From positions 1 through 36,245 of the forward strand of contig CAMHJQ010000031.1 in assembly GCA_946185485.1 (NCBI GenBank): DNA of 36,245 bases. Direction: 5' to 3'. The notes under the pieces are model-generated. The model was not told the origin of the DNA. It was given only the letters and a program-made list of their open reading frames with translations, and did no database searches. The translations under genes and the position numbers were made by a program. The DNA comes from an uncultured Prevotellaceae bacterium. Lineage in GTDB: Bacteria; Bacteroidota; Bacteroidia; Bacteroidales; Bacteroidaceae. Below, piece after piece: positions 6,608-15,311 of the stretch (positions are counted from its first letter, which is position 1; each line of letters begins with the position of its first letter).

Positions 6608-8173
6608 CTACATCGGAATGTTACCATGCTTCTTGGCGGGCAGGGCATCGCGCTTGGTAGCCAGCTGTGCCAGGGCGCGGCAGACGCGGAAGCGCGTATT
6701 GCGCGGCTCGATGACGTCGTCGATGTAGCCATACTTGGCAGCCTGATAGGGATTTGCGAAGAGGTCGTTGTACTCTTCCTCCTTCTCGGCGATGAATGCC
6801 TTCACGTCCTCACCGGCTTCCTTCTTGGCTTTAGCTTCCTTAGCATACAGCACAGCAGCGGCACCGGAGGCTCCCATGACGGCAATCTCAGCAGAGGGCC
6901 AAGCGTAGTTCAGGTCGGTATGGAGCTGCTTGGAGCCCATCACGATGTGTGAACCACCATACGACTTGCGCAGGGTGACGGTAATCTTGGGAACGGTAGC
7001 CTCGCCGTAAGCATACAGCAGCTGGGCACCGTGCAGGATGACAGCATTGTACTCCTGGCCTGTTCCAGGCAGGAATCCGGGAACGTCAACAAGCGATACG
7101 ATAGGAATATTGAAAGCATCGCAGAAACGGACGAAACGGGCACCCTTACGTGAGGCGTTCACGTCGAGCACACCAGCGTAGCAAGAGGGCTGGTTAGCCA
7201 CGATACCTACGCTCTGGCCGTTGAAACGTGCAAATCCCACGATGATGTTCTTGGCGAACTTGGGCTGTACCTCGAAGAACTCGCCGTCGTCGGTGATGGC
7301 ACCAATGACTTTATACATATCGTATGCCTCGTTGGGGTTCTCGGGGATGATTTCGTTCAGTGTGTCCTCCATACGGTCGATGGGGTCGGTGCACTTCTTG
7401 CGCGGAGCCAGCTCCATGTTGTTCGAGGGGATATAGCTCAGCAGCGTCTTCAGCATCTCGACGGCCTCTTCCTCGGTCTTGGCAGTGAAGTGGGTCACAC
7501 CCGATTTCGAGGCGTGTACCGATGCACCACCCAGATGCTCCTGGTCGATGTCCTCGCCAGTCACGGTCTTTACCACCTTCGGACCAGTCAGGAACATATA
7601 GCTCGTGCCTTCCATCATCAGCGTGAAGTCAGTGAGGGCGGGGGAGTACACGGCACCACCGGCGCAGGGGCCGAAAATACCTGAAATCTGAGGAATGACA
7701 CCCGATGCTAAGATGTTGCGCTCGAAGATTTCTGCGTAACCGGCCAGGGCGTTGATACCCTCTTGGATACGTGCACCACCTGAGTCGTTGATGCCAATGA
7801 CGGGGGCCCCCATCTTCATGGCCATATCCATGACCTTGCAGATCTTCTGTGACATGGTCTCCGACAGCGAACCGGCATGTACGGTGAAATCCTGTGCGAA
7901 GATGAATACCAGACGGCCGTCGATGGTACCGCTACCGGCTACCACACCATCGCCCAGGAACTGCTTCTTCTCCATGCCGAAGTTGTGGCAGCGGTGCTCC
8001 TTGAACATGTCGTATTCCTCGAACGAGCCTTTGTCGAGCAGCATCTCAATGCGCTCGCGGGCTGTGTATTTGCCTTTGTCGTGCTGTTTCTGTATGGCTT
8101 TCTCGCCACCACCGAGACGGGCCTGTTCGCGCTTCTCGATGAGTTTCTTGATTTTCTCTAATTGCTTACTCAT
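6608..8173 (-). CDS. mmdA: Methylmalonyl-CoA decarboxylase / propionyl-CoA carboxylase carboxyltransferase subunit
   Basis: A 521-residue carboxyltransferase of the acyl-CoA carboxylase beta family. It moves CO2 between methylmalonyl-CoA/propionyl-CoA and biotin. Two crotonase-like halves are visible: SGGARIQEG at 131-139 and GPCAGGAVYSPAL at 168-180 in the first, and SLVDVPGFLPGTGQE plus SYGGSHIVMGSK in the second. The length is typical. It lies in the order epimerase, mmdA, OadG-like, biotin carrier, which fits the succinate-propionate pathway. Whether the complex runs as a sodium-pumping decarboxylase or an ATP-dependent carboxylase cannot be decided, since neither the beta subunit nor a biotin carboxylase is in the window. 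Confidence 0.92.
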   Translation of the reverse strand: MSKQLEKIKKLIEKREQARLGGGEKAIQKQHDKGKYTARERIEMLLDKGSFEEYDMFKEHRCHNFGMEKKQFLGDGVVAGSGTIDGRLVFIFAQDFTVHAGSLSETMSQKICKVMDMAMKMGAPVIGINDSGGARIQEGINALAGYAEIFERNILASGVIPQISGIFGPCAGGAVYSPALTDFTLMMEGTSYMFLTGPKVVKTVTGEDIDQEHLGGASVHASKSGVTHFTAKTEEEAVEMLKTLLSYIPSNNMELAPRKKCTDPIDRMEDTLNEIIPENPNEAYDMYKVIGAITDDGEFFEVQPKFAKNIIVGFARFNGQSVGIVANQPSCYAGVLDVNASRKGARFVRFCDAFNIPIVSLVDVPGFLPGTGQEYNAVILHGAQLLYAYGEATVPKITVTLRKSYGGSHIVMGSKQLHTDLNYAWPSAEIAVMGASGAAAVLYAKEAKAKKEAGEDVKAFIAEKEEEYNDLFANPYQAAKYGYIDDVIEPRNTRFRVCRALAQLATKRDALPAKKHGNIPM

Positions 8174-8184
8174 TGTTGTCTTTT

Positions 8185-8220
8185 CGTTATGACGTTATTA
8201 CGTTATTTCGTTATTACGAG
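8185..8220. repeat. Eight-base tandem array between epimerase and mmdA
   Basis: Four units of an 8-base motif, CGTTATGA, CGTTATTA, CGTTATTT, CGTTATTA, fill most of the 47-base spacer between the epimerase stop and the mmdA start. This is the one clear array in the window with a period other than seven. Confidence 0.7.
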
Positions 8221-8631
8221 TTACTCAGGGTGTTCGCAGAGCTCGGTCAGCACACCGGCTGTTGACTTCGGGTGCAGGAAGGCAATGTTCAGACCCTCAG
8301 CGCCCTTGCGTGGAGCCTGGTCGATGAGACGGACGCCCTTCTCGCTGACCTCAGCCAGTGCGCCGGCAACGCCATCTTCAATGCAGAAAGCTACATGGTG
8401 AACGCCCTTGTTTCCCTTGTCGAGCCACTTCTGGATAGTGCTCTCAGGACTTGTGGGCTCCAGAAGTTCCAGCTTCACCTCGCCACACTTCAGGAAGGCG
8501 GTCTTCACCTTCTGGTCTTCTACTACTTCTGTTGCATAACACTCCAAACCCAGCACGTCCTGGAAGAACGGCAGGCTTTCTTCGATGCTCTGGACAGCAA
8601 TGCCCAGATGCTCAATGTGAGAAATCTTCAT
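8221..8631 (-). CDS. mce: Methylmalonyl-CoA epimerase
   Basis: A 136-residue enzyme of the vicinal oxygen chelate fold, interconverting (R)- and (S)-methylmalonyl-CoA. Two beta-alpha-beta-beta-beta halves are evident: IEHLGIAVQSIEESLPFFQ with metal-ligand His8, and GVHHVAFCIEDGVAGALAEV in the second, with further acidic and histidine ligand candidates in ELLEPTSPES and the C-terminal TELCEHPE. It heads the propionate operon and has its own promoter box upstream. Confidence 0.92.
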   Translation of the reverse strand: MKISHIEHLGIAVQSIEESLPFFQDVLGLECYATEVVEDQKVKTAFLKCGEVKLELLEPTSPESTIQKWLDKGNKGVHHVAFCIEDGVAGALAEVSEKGVRLIDQAPRKGAEGLNIAFLHPKSTAGVLTELCEHPE

Positions 8632-8663
8632 ATTATTTGCTTATTAAGATATATAATTTCTTG

Positions 8664-8671
8664 CAAAGGTA
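8664..8671 (-). promoter_or_regulatory. Promoter box of the methylmalonyl-CoA operon
   Basis: TACCTTTG on the minus strand exactly matches TAnnTTTG and lies 32 bases before the epimerase ATG. It is the only strong box upstream of the four co-directional genes. Confidence 0.7.
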
Positions 8672-8719
8672 CAAATAATATTGAAGATTAAAGATTATAG
8701 ATAAAATAATTAAGCATTA

Positions 8720-11143
8720 TTAAAACTCGACGATGACTTTACCGTTGATTTGACGGCCTGTGAGGTAGTTCGGCACAGCATATTGCTGGTTGGTGACGTC
8801 GGTGACCCAGTAGTAACTGTTGACGTTGGAGATACCGAAGACGTTCAAGGCGTCAATGCCCAACCATACGTGCGGCTGACGGAACGACGAGCGACCATCA
8901 GTCTTGCCGATGGCCAAATAGCTCAGGCCGATGTCTGCACGCTTGTAGGCCGGGGCACGGAACTGCTGGTACTCCAGACCGCGGTGAGGGGCACCGAAAG
9001 GCAGTCCGTCGGCAAAGGCCAGCTTCAGTGTCATCTTCCAGCGGTCGGTGCCGGGGAAATAGTCGGTGAAATGGAAGTTCACGCCCCAGCGCTGGTCGGT
9101 GGGCATGGGGATGCTGATGCCGTTAATCTTCTGGCGCGTCGACATGAGGCTGAACGTCAGCCACGAGTCGGTGCCTGGCACAAACTCACCATACAGTTTC
9201 AGGTCCAGTCCAATGACGTGTCCCTTGGCCAGGTTCTCGCCGTAGTACACTACCTTCATGTTCTGCACATTGTAGGGCACGAGGTTGTCCATCAGCTTGA
9301 AGTAGGCTTCTGTCGAGAAGCGGAAGGGACGCCCTGCCATGCGGAACTTATAGTCGAAGGCACCCACGAGGTGTATTGATCGTTGACTCTTAATATGCTG
9401 ATTCAATGTCACTAATGTTCGCCCGTTCACGTAAGACGTGTCGCGCAATTCCTTGTAGAAAGGTGCCTGATAGTAGACTCCCGTCGAAAGACGGAAGGTC
9501 ATGTCCTGGTTCCATGCCGGTATGACGGCTAACGACAGGCGCGGTGACACGATAGTCTCCTTGTTGTAGCTCCAATGCGACAATCGCACGCCGTAGTTCA
9601 GCGTCCACAGCGTGGGTTGTTGCTCATCGTCACCACCTGTCTGCCAGCGATAGGTGTCCTGCACGTAGGTCTCTATGCGTTGCGAGGAAATACTGTTTTT
9701 CGACCGCAGCGAGTAAATCAGGTCGAGTCGGTCGGCGCTGTGCGGGATGGAGTAACCGCTGGAGTCGCGCATCTCGTATTCGTTGGCATTCTCGTCAATT
9801 TTCTCCCATTTCATCGTGGCTCCCAACTCCCAGTCGTGCTTGCGCGTCTTGTGGTTCAGCATCAGTTTAACGCTGGCCACGTCGGCTGTCAGGTAGTTGC
9901 GGGCATGCTCCATATAGGTGCCCACGCCTAACTGTTCCTGTGTCTGTGCATCGTCCAGCCAGTACTGTCCGATGATGTCGTAAGTCTCCTGCTCCTTCGT
10001 GTGGAAGGCCGACCCCAGCAGGCTCACCTTGGTCTGCTGCGTGATGTTACGGCTGATGCGCAGCGAGCCGAACAGCGTGCGGAAGATATCCTTCTCCTGA
10101 CCGTCGAAGTACACCTTGAACGATTTCACGTTCTGCATCGTGCCGAACGATGTCTCACGGTCCGAGGGACGGAAGTTGTAGTGGTTTTCCGATATGTTGC
10201 CGATGAAGTCCACCGACCACCGCTCATTGGGCTGGTAGGTGATATACGTCTGATAGTCAAGGAAGTTCGGACGATACTCGCCCTTGGTCTCTAATGACCC
10301 CAGCAGATAGCGGTTTGTCTTGTAGCGCAGGCCATGGCTCATGGTAAACTTGGCCGTAGGTGTCTGACCGTTGGATGTCACCTTTTGTTTGCTGGCATAG
10401 CCCAGATAGGCAGTTCCGCCCAACAGCGATGCCTGTGCAGTGGCTTCCAGTCGGGTAGGGCGGCGATACTGGATGTCTAATGCCGACGACATTTTGTCGC
10501 CATACTTGGCTTCGAAGCCACCACTCGAGAAAGCTATTCGTTCCACCATGTCGGGATTGATGACGCTCAAGCCCTCCTGCTGACCACTGCGGATGAGCAG
10601 CGGACGGTATACCTCCACATTATTTATATATACGGAGTTCTCGTCAAACGAACCGCCGCGCACGTTATACTGACTCGACAGTTCATTGTGGCTCGACACA
10701 CCCGCCTGCTGCTGTATTAGCTCCTCTACGGCATTGCCGCTCGTCGTCGGGTTCTGCTTCAGGTTTTTCGCGTCCAACTCCTGCGTTGCCGTTGTCTGGC
10801 GTCGGCGCTCCGTCACCACTACCTCATCCAGGGCTTTCATCGGGTGAAGCGTCACCAGCAGCCGCTGGTTACCACGGGGCTTGCGCAATACGCGGCTGCG
10901 AGTCTGATAGCCCACCATTGAGAACTTCACCACCACAGAGTCTGCTGAATGCAGCTTCAGCGAGAACTCACCTTTCAGGTCAGCCATCGTCACTGCACCC
11001 TGTTCCAGACAGCTAACGGTCGCCAACTCAATGGCATTGCCGTCCTCGTCACTCACCTTGCCGGTCAGCGTAAACGACTGTCCCGCCGCCATTATTGTCG
11101 ACAGCAGCAGACATATCGATATTATGCTTCTTTTGAAGTCCAT
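8720..11143 (-). CDS. TonB-dependent outer-membrane receptor
   Basis: An 807-residue outer-membrane protein. MDFKRSIISICLLLSTIMAA gives a signal peptide; an in-frame ATG at 11170 would add nine residues. Residues 25-105 form a carboxypeptidase-regulatory-like beta domain (TGKVSDEDGNAIELATV). The plug follows with AVEELIQQQAGV and YNVRGGSFDENSVYINNVEV, then a 22-strand type barrel ending in aromatic GKVIVEF, the usual C-terminal signal. No SusD-like partner, anti-sigma or sigma factor is adjacent, so it is not a typical polysaccharide-utilisation pair; the ligand is unknown. A TTTACTTTG box on the minus strand overlaps the end of the upstream terminator and probably drives it. Confidence 0.9.
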   Translation of the reverse strand: MDFKRSIISICLLLSTIMAAGQSFTLTGKVSDEDGNAIELATVSCLEQGAVTMADLKGEFSLKLHSADSVVVKFSMVGYQTRSRVLRKPRGNQRLLVTLHPMKALDEVVVTERRRQTTATQELDAKNLKQNPTTSGNAVEELIQQQAGVSSHNELSSQYNVRGGSFDENSVYINNVEVYRPLLIRSGQQEGLSVINPDMVERIAFSSGGFEAKYGDKMSSALDIQYRRPTRLEATAQASLLGGTAYLGYASKQKVTSNGQTPTAKFTMSHGLRYKTNRYLLGSLETKGEYRPNFLDYQTYITYQPNERWSVDFIGNISENHYNFRPSDRETSFGTMQNVKSFKVYFDGQEKDIFRTLFGSLRISRNITQQTKVSLLGSAFHTKEQETYDIIGQYWLDDAQTQEQLGVGTYMEHARNYLTADVASVKLMLNHKTRKHDWELGATMKWEKIDENANEYEMRDSSGYSIPHSADRLDLIYSLRSKNSISSQRIETYVQDTYRWQTGGDDEQQPTLWTLNYGVRLSHWSYNKETIVSPRLSLAVIPAWNQDMTFRLSTGVYYQAPFYKELRDTSYVNGRTLVTLNQHIKSQRSIHLVGAFDYKFRMAGRPFRFSTEAYFKLMDNLVPYNVQNMKVVYYGENLAKGHVIGLDLKLYGEFVPGTDSWLTFSLMSTRQKINGISIPMPTDQRWGVNFHFTDYFPGTDRWKMTLKLAFADGLPFGAPHRGLEYQQFRAPAYKRADIGLSYLAIGKTDGRSSFRQPHVWLGIDALNVFGISNVNSYYWVTDVTNQQYAVPNYLTGRQINGKVIVEF

Positions 11144-11190
11144 CAATGTTATAAACGTACTTTCTGTCATTTTATTGCATACACAAAGTA

Positions 11191-11225
11191 AAGAGCGCTT
11201 CTTCGACACGAAGAATGCGCTCTTT
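11191..11225 (-). terminator. Terminator of uxuB
   Basis: A long inverted repeat, AGAGCGC-TTCTTCG against CGAAGAA-T-GCGCTCT, with a three-base loop lies 37 bases after the uxuB stop. On the minus strand the stem is followed by CTTTACTTTG, which doubles as the likely promoter box of the TonB receptor gene. Confidence 0.75.
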
Positions 11226-11261
11226 ATTATTTGCTGAGTTCCAGCAGGCAGTCCACATGGG

Positions 11262-12848
11262 TTAGCGGGCTGTGACGTACTTATGGAGCGTCTGGCGGAC
11301 GGCGCCATTGCCGGCGAAGAGCTCTTTCACGTAGCCCTCAATCTGTTCGCCAAGACCAGCCTCGTAAAGGTCGAGACCAAAGACGTCCTTGCGGCTGTAG
11401 AGTTTTTTCAGCGGGCTCCAGTCCTGATCGGCCTTGCCAATCTCAAGGGGTGCAACGATGGCCTGCAACTCTGCCAGCATGGGATCGGGCGAGCAGTCGA
11501 AGGGTGTGCCGTCGTCCTTGATGCCCTTCAGATAGCGTGCGTAGCCTGCCAGCGTGAGAGGAATCAACACGAGGTTGCTCATGTCAAGTCCACGGGCGAT
11601 ATACTTCTTCAGCGTCTCACCGAAGCGGATGGGTAGCTTCTGCGAGGTGTCCATGGCGATGCGCTGGGGAGCGTCAGGCATGAAGGGGTTGGGCAGACGG
11701 CGGTTGATGACGGCACCGATGAACTCGTAGGGGTTCAGCACGCCCGGGTCAACCACGACGGGCATAGCCTCTATATAACCAATCTTCTGGATGAAGGCGC
11801 GCAGGTCCTCGTCAGCCATCTCGGCGCTGATGAGCGTATAGCCCAGCATGCAACCATAGATTGACATGGCAGTGTGCAGCGGGTTCAGACAGGTAGTGAC
11901 CTTCATGGTCTCCACCTTGTCAACGGTCTCACGAGTGGTATAGAGTGCACCGCCCAAATCCAATGGGGGACGGCCGTTGGTGTAGTTGTCCTCGATGACC
12001 AGATACTGCACCTCCTCAGCATTCACGAAGGGAGCGGTAAAGGTGTGCTTCTCGGTCTCGATATAGTTGTTGTCCTCAAAGCCGTCGGCCGCCAGCAGCT
12101 CCTTCACCTTCTCATGGGGACGCGGGGTAATCTTGTCAATCATCGACCAGGGGAAGGTCACCTTCTTCTCATCCTTCAGGTAGTCGAGGAAGGCAGCGGG
12201 CACCAGTCCGTCCTTCACCCAGCGCTCGGCGTATGCAAATACGCCGGCCTTTACCTTGTCGCCGTTGTGCGAGCAGTTGTCCATCGACTGCACGGTGAGC
12301 GGCAGTTCGCCTGCGTTGAAACGCTCCAACAGCAGGGCGCATACCTTACCCATTGCAAATAATGGACTCAAACCGCGAGCCAGATCGGCCTCGTTGAAGG
12401 TGTAGCCCTTCTCGGTGATGGTGAACGAAATCATCTGAAGCGACGGCTTCTTGAAGATGTTCACCAGTCGCTGCCAGTCGGGGAACTGCGGGTCGGCCTT
12501 CAGTGCTTCTGTTACAGAGGCGATAACCTTCTTCTCGATAGAACCGTCTGAGCAAAGGTTCACGCACAGTGACAGGTTGTTATAAGGAGCGTACGCCTTG
12601 TCGATAACCTCAAAGTCGAAGGTCTCGGCCACGATGACACCACGGTCGTACTTGCCCGTGTTCAGCGCATCGTTCAGAATGGCAGCAGGGAAGGCACGGA
12701 AGATGTTACCACCGCCAAAGTGTACCCATGTGGGTTCGTTGGCCGTCTTCTCACGCAACTTAGCAATATCAAACTTTGGAAGCTCATAGCCCTTTGCTTC
12801 CCACTCTGCGGCATTCATCTGGCCGCTCAGTATTTCGTTTAACTTCAT
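11262..12848 (-). CDS. uxuB: D-fructuronate reductase (mannonate oxidoreductase)
   Basis: A 528-residue member of the long-chain mannitol dehydrogenase family. Near the N-terminus WVHFGGGNIFRAF is the Rossmann nucleotide-binding segment; SFTITEKGY, LTVQSMDNCSHNGD and TCLNPLHTAM are family signatures, the last containing the catalytic region. It reduces D-fructuronate to D-mannonate with NAD(P)H in glucuronate breakdown. The neighbouring uxuA, which dehydrates mannonate, makes UxuB more likely than mannitol dehydrogenase. The start at 12848 fits the promoter box 30 bases upstream. It has its own promoter and terminator. Confidence 0.88.
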   Translation of the reverse strand: MKLNEILSGQMNAAEWEAKGYELPKFDIAKLREKTANEPTWVHFGGGNIFRAFPAAILNDALNTGKYDRGVIVAETFDFEVIDKAYAPYNNLSLCVNLCSDGSIEKKVIASVTEALKADPQFPDWQRLVNIFKKPSLQMISFTITEKGYTFNEADLARGLSPLFAMGKVCALLLERFNAGELPLTVQSMDNCSHNGDKVKAGVFAYAERWVKDGLVPAAFLDYLKDEKKVTFPWSMIDKITPRPHEKVKELLAADGFEDNNYIETEKHTFTAPFVNAEEVQYLVIEDNYTNGRPPLDLGGALYTTRETVDKVETMKVTTCLNPLHTAMSIYGCMLGYTLISAEMADEDLRAFIQKIGYIEAMPVVVDPGVLNPYEFIGAVINRRLPNPFMPDAPQRIAMDTSQKLPIRFGETLKKYIARGLDMSNLVLIPLTLAGYARYLKGIKDDGTPFDCSPDPMLAELQAIVAPLEIGKADQDWSPLKKLYSRKDVFGLDLYEAGLGEQIEGYVKELFAGNGAVRQTLHKYVTAR

Positions 12849-12877
12849 AATATGAATAAGGTTTTTAAGAATTTCTG

Positions 12878-12885
12878 CAAAGGTA
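12878..12885 (-). promoter_or_regulatory. Promoter of uxuB
   Basis: TACCTTTG on the minus strand with a TTTTGG element about 20 bases further upstream gives a full Bacteroidota-type -33/-7 promoter. It ends about 30 bases before the uxuB ATG. Confidence 0.75.
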
Positions 12886-12983
12886 GTACAAATCCATTGA
12901 AACGCCAAAAGATAATCCGCTTTTCTTCTTGTTTTTAGTACTTGTTTTGTATCTTGGCAGAAAGTATCAGCGTAACGATAAAA

Positions 12984-13958
12984 TTACATGGTGGCAGTGA
13001 GGAAGGTGGCGTTTCCAAAAATATATAGAACATTCTCGCAGGCAGGAACAAGGATGGTCTCACCTTGGCTGATATGGATGCCGTTGATATTGGCCTCACC
13101 CCATAGACACATCACAATGACGAAGGAATCGCATTGGAAATCAATCTGCTGGGCTACTTGAACAACGACACGGTGTACGACAAAATAAGGACAGTTGATA
13201 AGCTGGCTGGTTGGTTTCGTCGAGTCATAAGATGTGCGGTACTCCGGCCATACCTGATAGTCAATAGCTTCCTTAGCCTGTTCGATGTGCAGTTCTCGCG
13301 GATTGCCGTGGGCATCCTTGCGCCCGAAGTCATAGACACGATAGGTAATATCACTTGTCTGCTGAATCTCTGCTAGGAAGTTACCCGCTCCAATGGCATG
13401 CAGTCGGCCAGCGGGAAGGAAGTAGAGGTCGCCTTCGTGAGCTTCGTGCGTTGCTATGACATCTTGCATGGGAGAATGGCCGTTTACGGGTTCAGCCGTA
13501 GCAAGCTGCTCATAGTCTTCCGGGGTAATGCTTTTCGAAAGACCTGCATAGATTTTTGAGCCTACATCGCTTTTGATGACATACCACATCTCGGTCTTTC
13601 CGGCACATCCGTGACGCTTCATCGCCAGCTTGTCGTCTGGATGTACCTGTACGCTCAGGTCCTGACGTGAGTCAATGAACTTCACCAGCAACGGAAACTG
13701 GTTGCCGAACTTCTTATAGACCTTGTTGCCTATCAAGAGGCCTTTGTACTTGTCGATGAGTTGAGTGAGGTTCAAACCAACGTCCACGTCGTCGATAAGG
13801 CCACGCTCCACAGCTACACTCTCATGTCCCGGAACGCCACTGATTTCCCAGCTTTCGCCAATGTTAGGCTGTGCAGTATAAATGCCCTTGAACGGTGCTA
13901 TTTGGTAACCACCCCAGATGGTGGTCTTCAAGTAAGGTTGAAATTTGTATGGTTTCAT
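12984..13958 (-). CDS. manA: Mannose-6-phosphate isomerase, type I short form
   Basis: A 324-residue zinc enzyme interconverting mannose-6-phosphate and fructose-6-phosphate. The cupin metal site is visible as VQVHPDD (Gln and His ligands), GKTEMWYVI (Glu ligand) and the second His in PAGRLHAIGAGNFLAEIQQ. The start MKPYKFQPYLKTTIWGG is the classic N-terminus; an upstream in-frame start is ignored. It follows uxuA by 32 bases and is probably co-transcribed with it. The link to hexuronate genes may be for glycan sugar entry in general. Confidence 0.92.
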   Translation of the reverse strand: MKPYKFQPYLKTTIWGGYQIAPFKGIYTAQPNIGESWEISGVPGHESVAVERGLIDDVDVGLNLTQLIDKYKGLLIGNKVYKKFGNQFPLLVKFIDSRQDLSVQVHPDDKLAMKRHGCAGKTEMWYVIKSDVGSKIYAGLSKSITPEDYEQLATAEPVNGHSPMQDVIATHEAHEGDLYFLPAGRLHAIGAGNFLAEIQQTSDITYRVYDFGRKDAHGNPRELHIEQAKEAIDYQVWPEYRTSYDSTKPTSQLINCPYFVVHRVVVQVAQQIDFQCDSFVIVMCLWGEANINGIHISQGETILVPACENVLYIFGNATFLTATM

Positions 13959-13990
13959 ATTGTTATTTGATTGATACCACACTTCGATCT

Positions 13991-15244
13991 TTAGTCGAAG
14001 AATCCGGGTTGTTTATATTCGATGCCGAGTTCGCGGTCAACGGTGGCGAGGATGCCCTGTACCTGACCGAGGGCGAACATACGGCCCAGCAGGGTGTAGC
14101 CGGCATTGTGGCCGTGACTGCTTTCATCCATGATGCCGCCAGGGACGTCGGTGAACGTCATGCCGTGGTCCACACGCATGGGTAATGCAGGATTCTCCTT
14201 CTCGAAGATGCGACACAGCTCGATGAGGTCGGCACGACCGCCCAGATGGCTGGCCTCGGTGAAGTCGCCGTTGGGGAAGATGTGGCACGAACGCAGATGT
14301 ACGAAATGGGTACGCGAGGCAAACTTCTTAGCCAGGTCAACGACATTGTTGTAGGCACCGGCGCTCAAAGAACCGGCACAGAAGGTCAGGCCGTTGTGCT
14401 TGTTGGGCACCGCATCGAGGAACCACTGGATATCCTCCTCAGTACGTACGATGCGCGGCAGGCCGAGAATCTCGATGGGGGGATCGTCGGGGTGGACGCA
14501 CATGTTCATGTCGCACTCCTCGCAAACGGGCATGATGGCCTCGAGGAAGTACTTCATGTTCTCGCGCAGTTTGGCTTTGTCGATGCCCTTGTAGAGGTCG
14601 AGGAATTCGCGGAACTTCTGGACAGGAGCCTCATCGTTCTCACTAAAATTACCCGAGACGAAGCCCTGCGTCTTGATGACGATGTTCTCCACCAGTTTGT
14701 GGTCCTTCTCAGGCGTCATGGTCTTGGCCAGCTCGTCGCATTCGGCAATGACGCTGCGTCCCTGACCCCAGCCTTCGGGAAACTGGAACTTTTCCCATTC
14801 CTCGCGGGCACCCGGACGTTTGAGGATATAGATGTCGAAGTAGGCAAACTCGGCGTAGTTGAAGTAGAGGTTCGTAGCGCCGTTGGGGTTGTCGTGGAAC
14901 AGGTCGGTGCGCGCCCAGTCCAGTACGGGCATGAAGTTGTAGCAGATGCAATGGATGCCCTCTGCCGCGAGATTGCGCAGCGACTCCTTATAGACCTCTA
15001 TCTGTTCGTCGCGGTCGGGACCGCCATACTTGATGGTCTCCACCACGGGCAGGCTCTCCACCACGCTCCAGCGCATGCCGTAGCTCTCGATGTATTCGCG
15101 CAGATCGCGGATTTTCTCACGGGTCCATACTTGGCCTAAAGGTACGTCGTGCAATGCGGTGACGATGCCCTCAACGCCGATTTGTCTCAGTTGTGCAAGC
15201 GTAATCTTGTCTTTTTTGCCAAACCATCTCCAAGTTCTTTCCAT
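13991..15244 (-). CDS. uxuA: Mannonate dehydratase
   Basis: A 417-residue TIM-barrel enzyme that dehydrates D-mannonate to 2-keto-3-deoxygluconate. The start MERTWRWFGKKDKITL is family-typical. Metal and catalytic region signatures include CVHPDDPP, HLRSCHIFPNGDF and MRVDHG, and EAIMPVCEECDMNMCVH carries the cysteine and histidine ligands expected of UxuA. It lies between the permease gene (67-base spacer with degenerate CGTTAT-like repeats and no TTTG box) and manA, so it is probably transcribed from upstream. Confidence 0.95.
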   Translation of the reverse strand: MERTWRWFGKKDKITLAQLRQIGVEGIVTALHDVPLGQVWTREKIRDLREYIESYGMRWSVVESLPVVETIKYGGPDRDEQIEVYKESLRNLAAEGIHCICYNFMPVLDWARTDLFHDNPNGATNLYFNYAEFAYFDIYILKRPGAREEWEKFQFPEGWGQGRSVIAECDELAKTMTPEKDHKLVENIVIKTQGFVSGNFSENDEAPVQKFREFLDLYKGIDKAKLRENMKYFLEAIMPVCEECDMNMCVHPDDPPIEILGLPRIVRTEEDIQWFLDAVPNKHNGLTFCAGSLSAGAYNNVVDLAKKFASRTHFVHLRSCHIFPNGDFTEASHLGGRADLIELCRIFEKENPALPMRVDHGMTFTDVPGGIMDESSHGHNAGYTLLGRMFALGQVQGILATVDRELGIEYKQPGFFD

Positions 15245-15311
15245 AGTTCTTAAGTTTTTATTCGTTAGGACGTTATATCTTAATATCGTTAATGTAATTC
15301 GTCGTTGTCTG

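Noticed and set aside
14246..15139. 297-codon open frame on the plus strand opposite uxuA
   Set aside because: It is exactly antisense to a well-conserved enzyme, has no promoter box, and its translation shows no recognisable motif. Long antisense frames are common opposite GC-rich genes.
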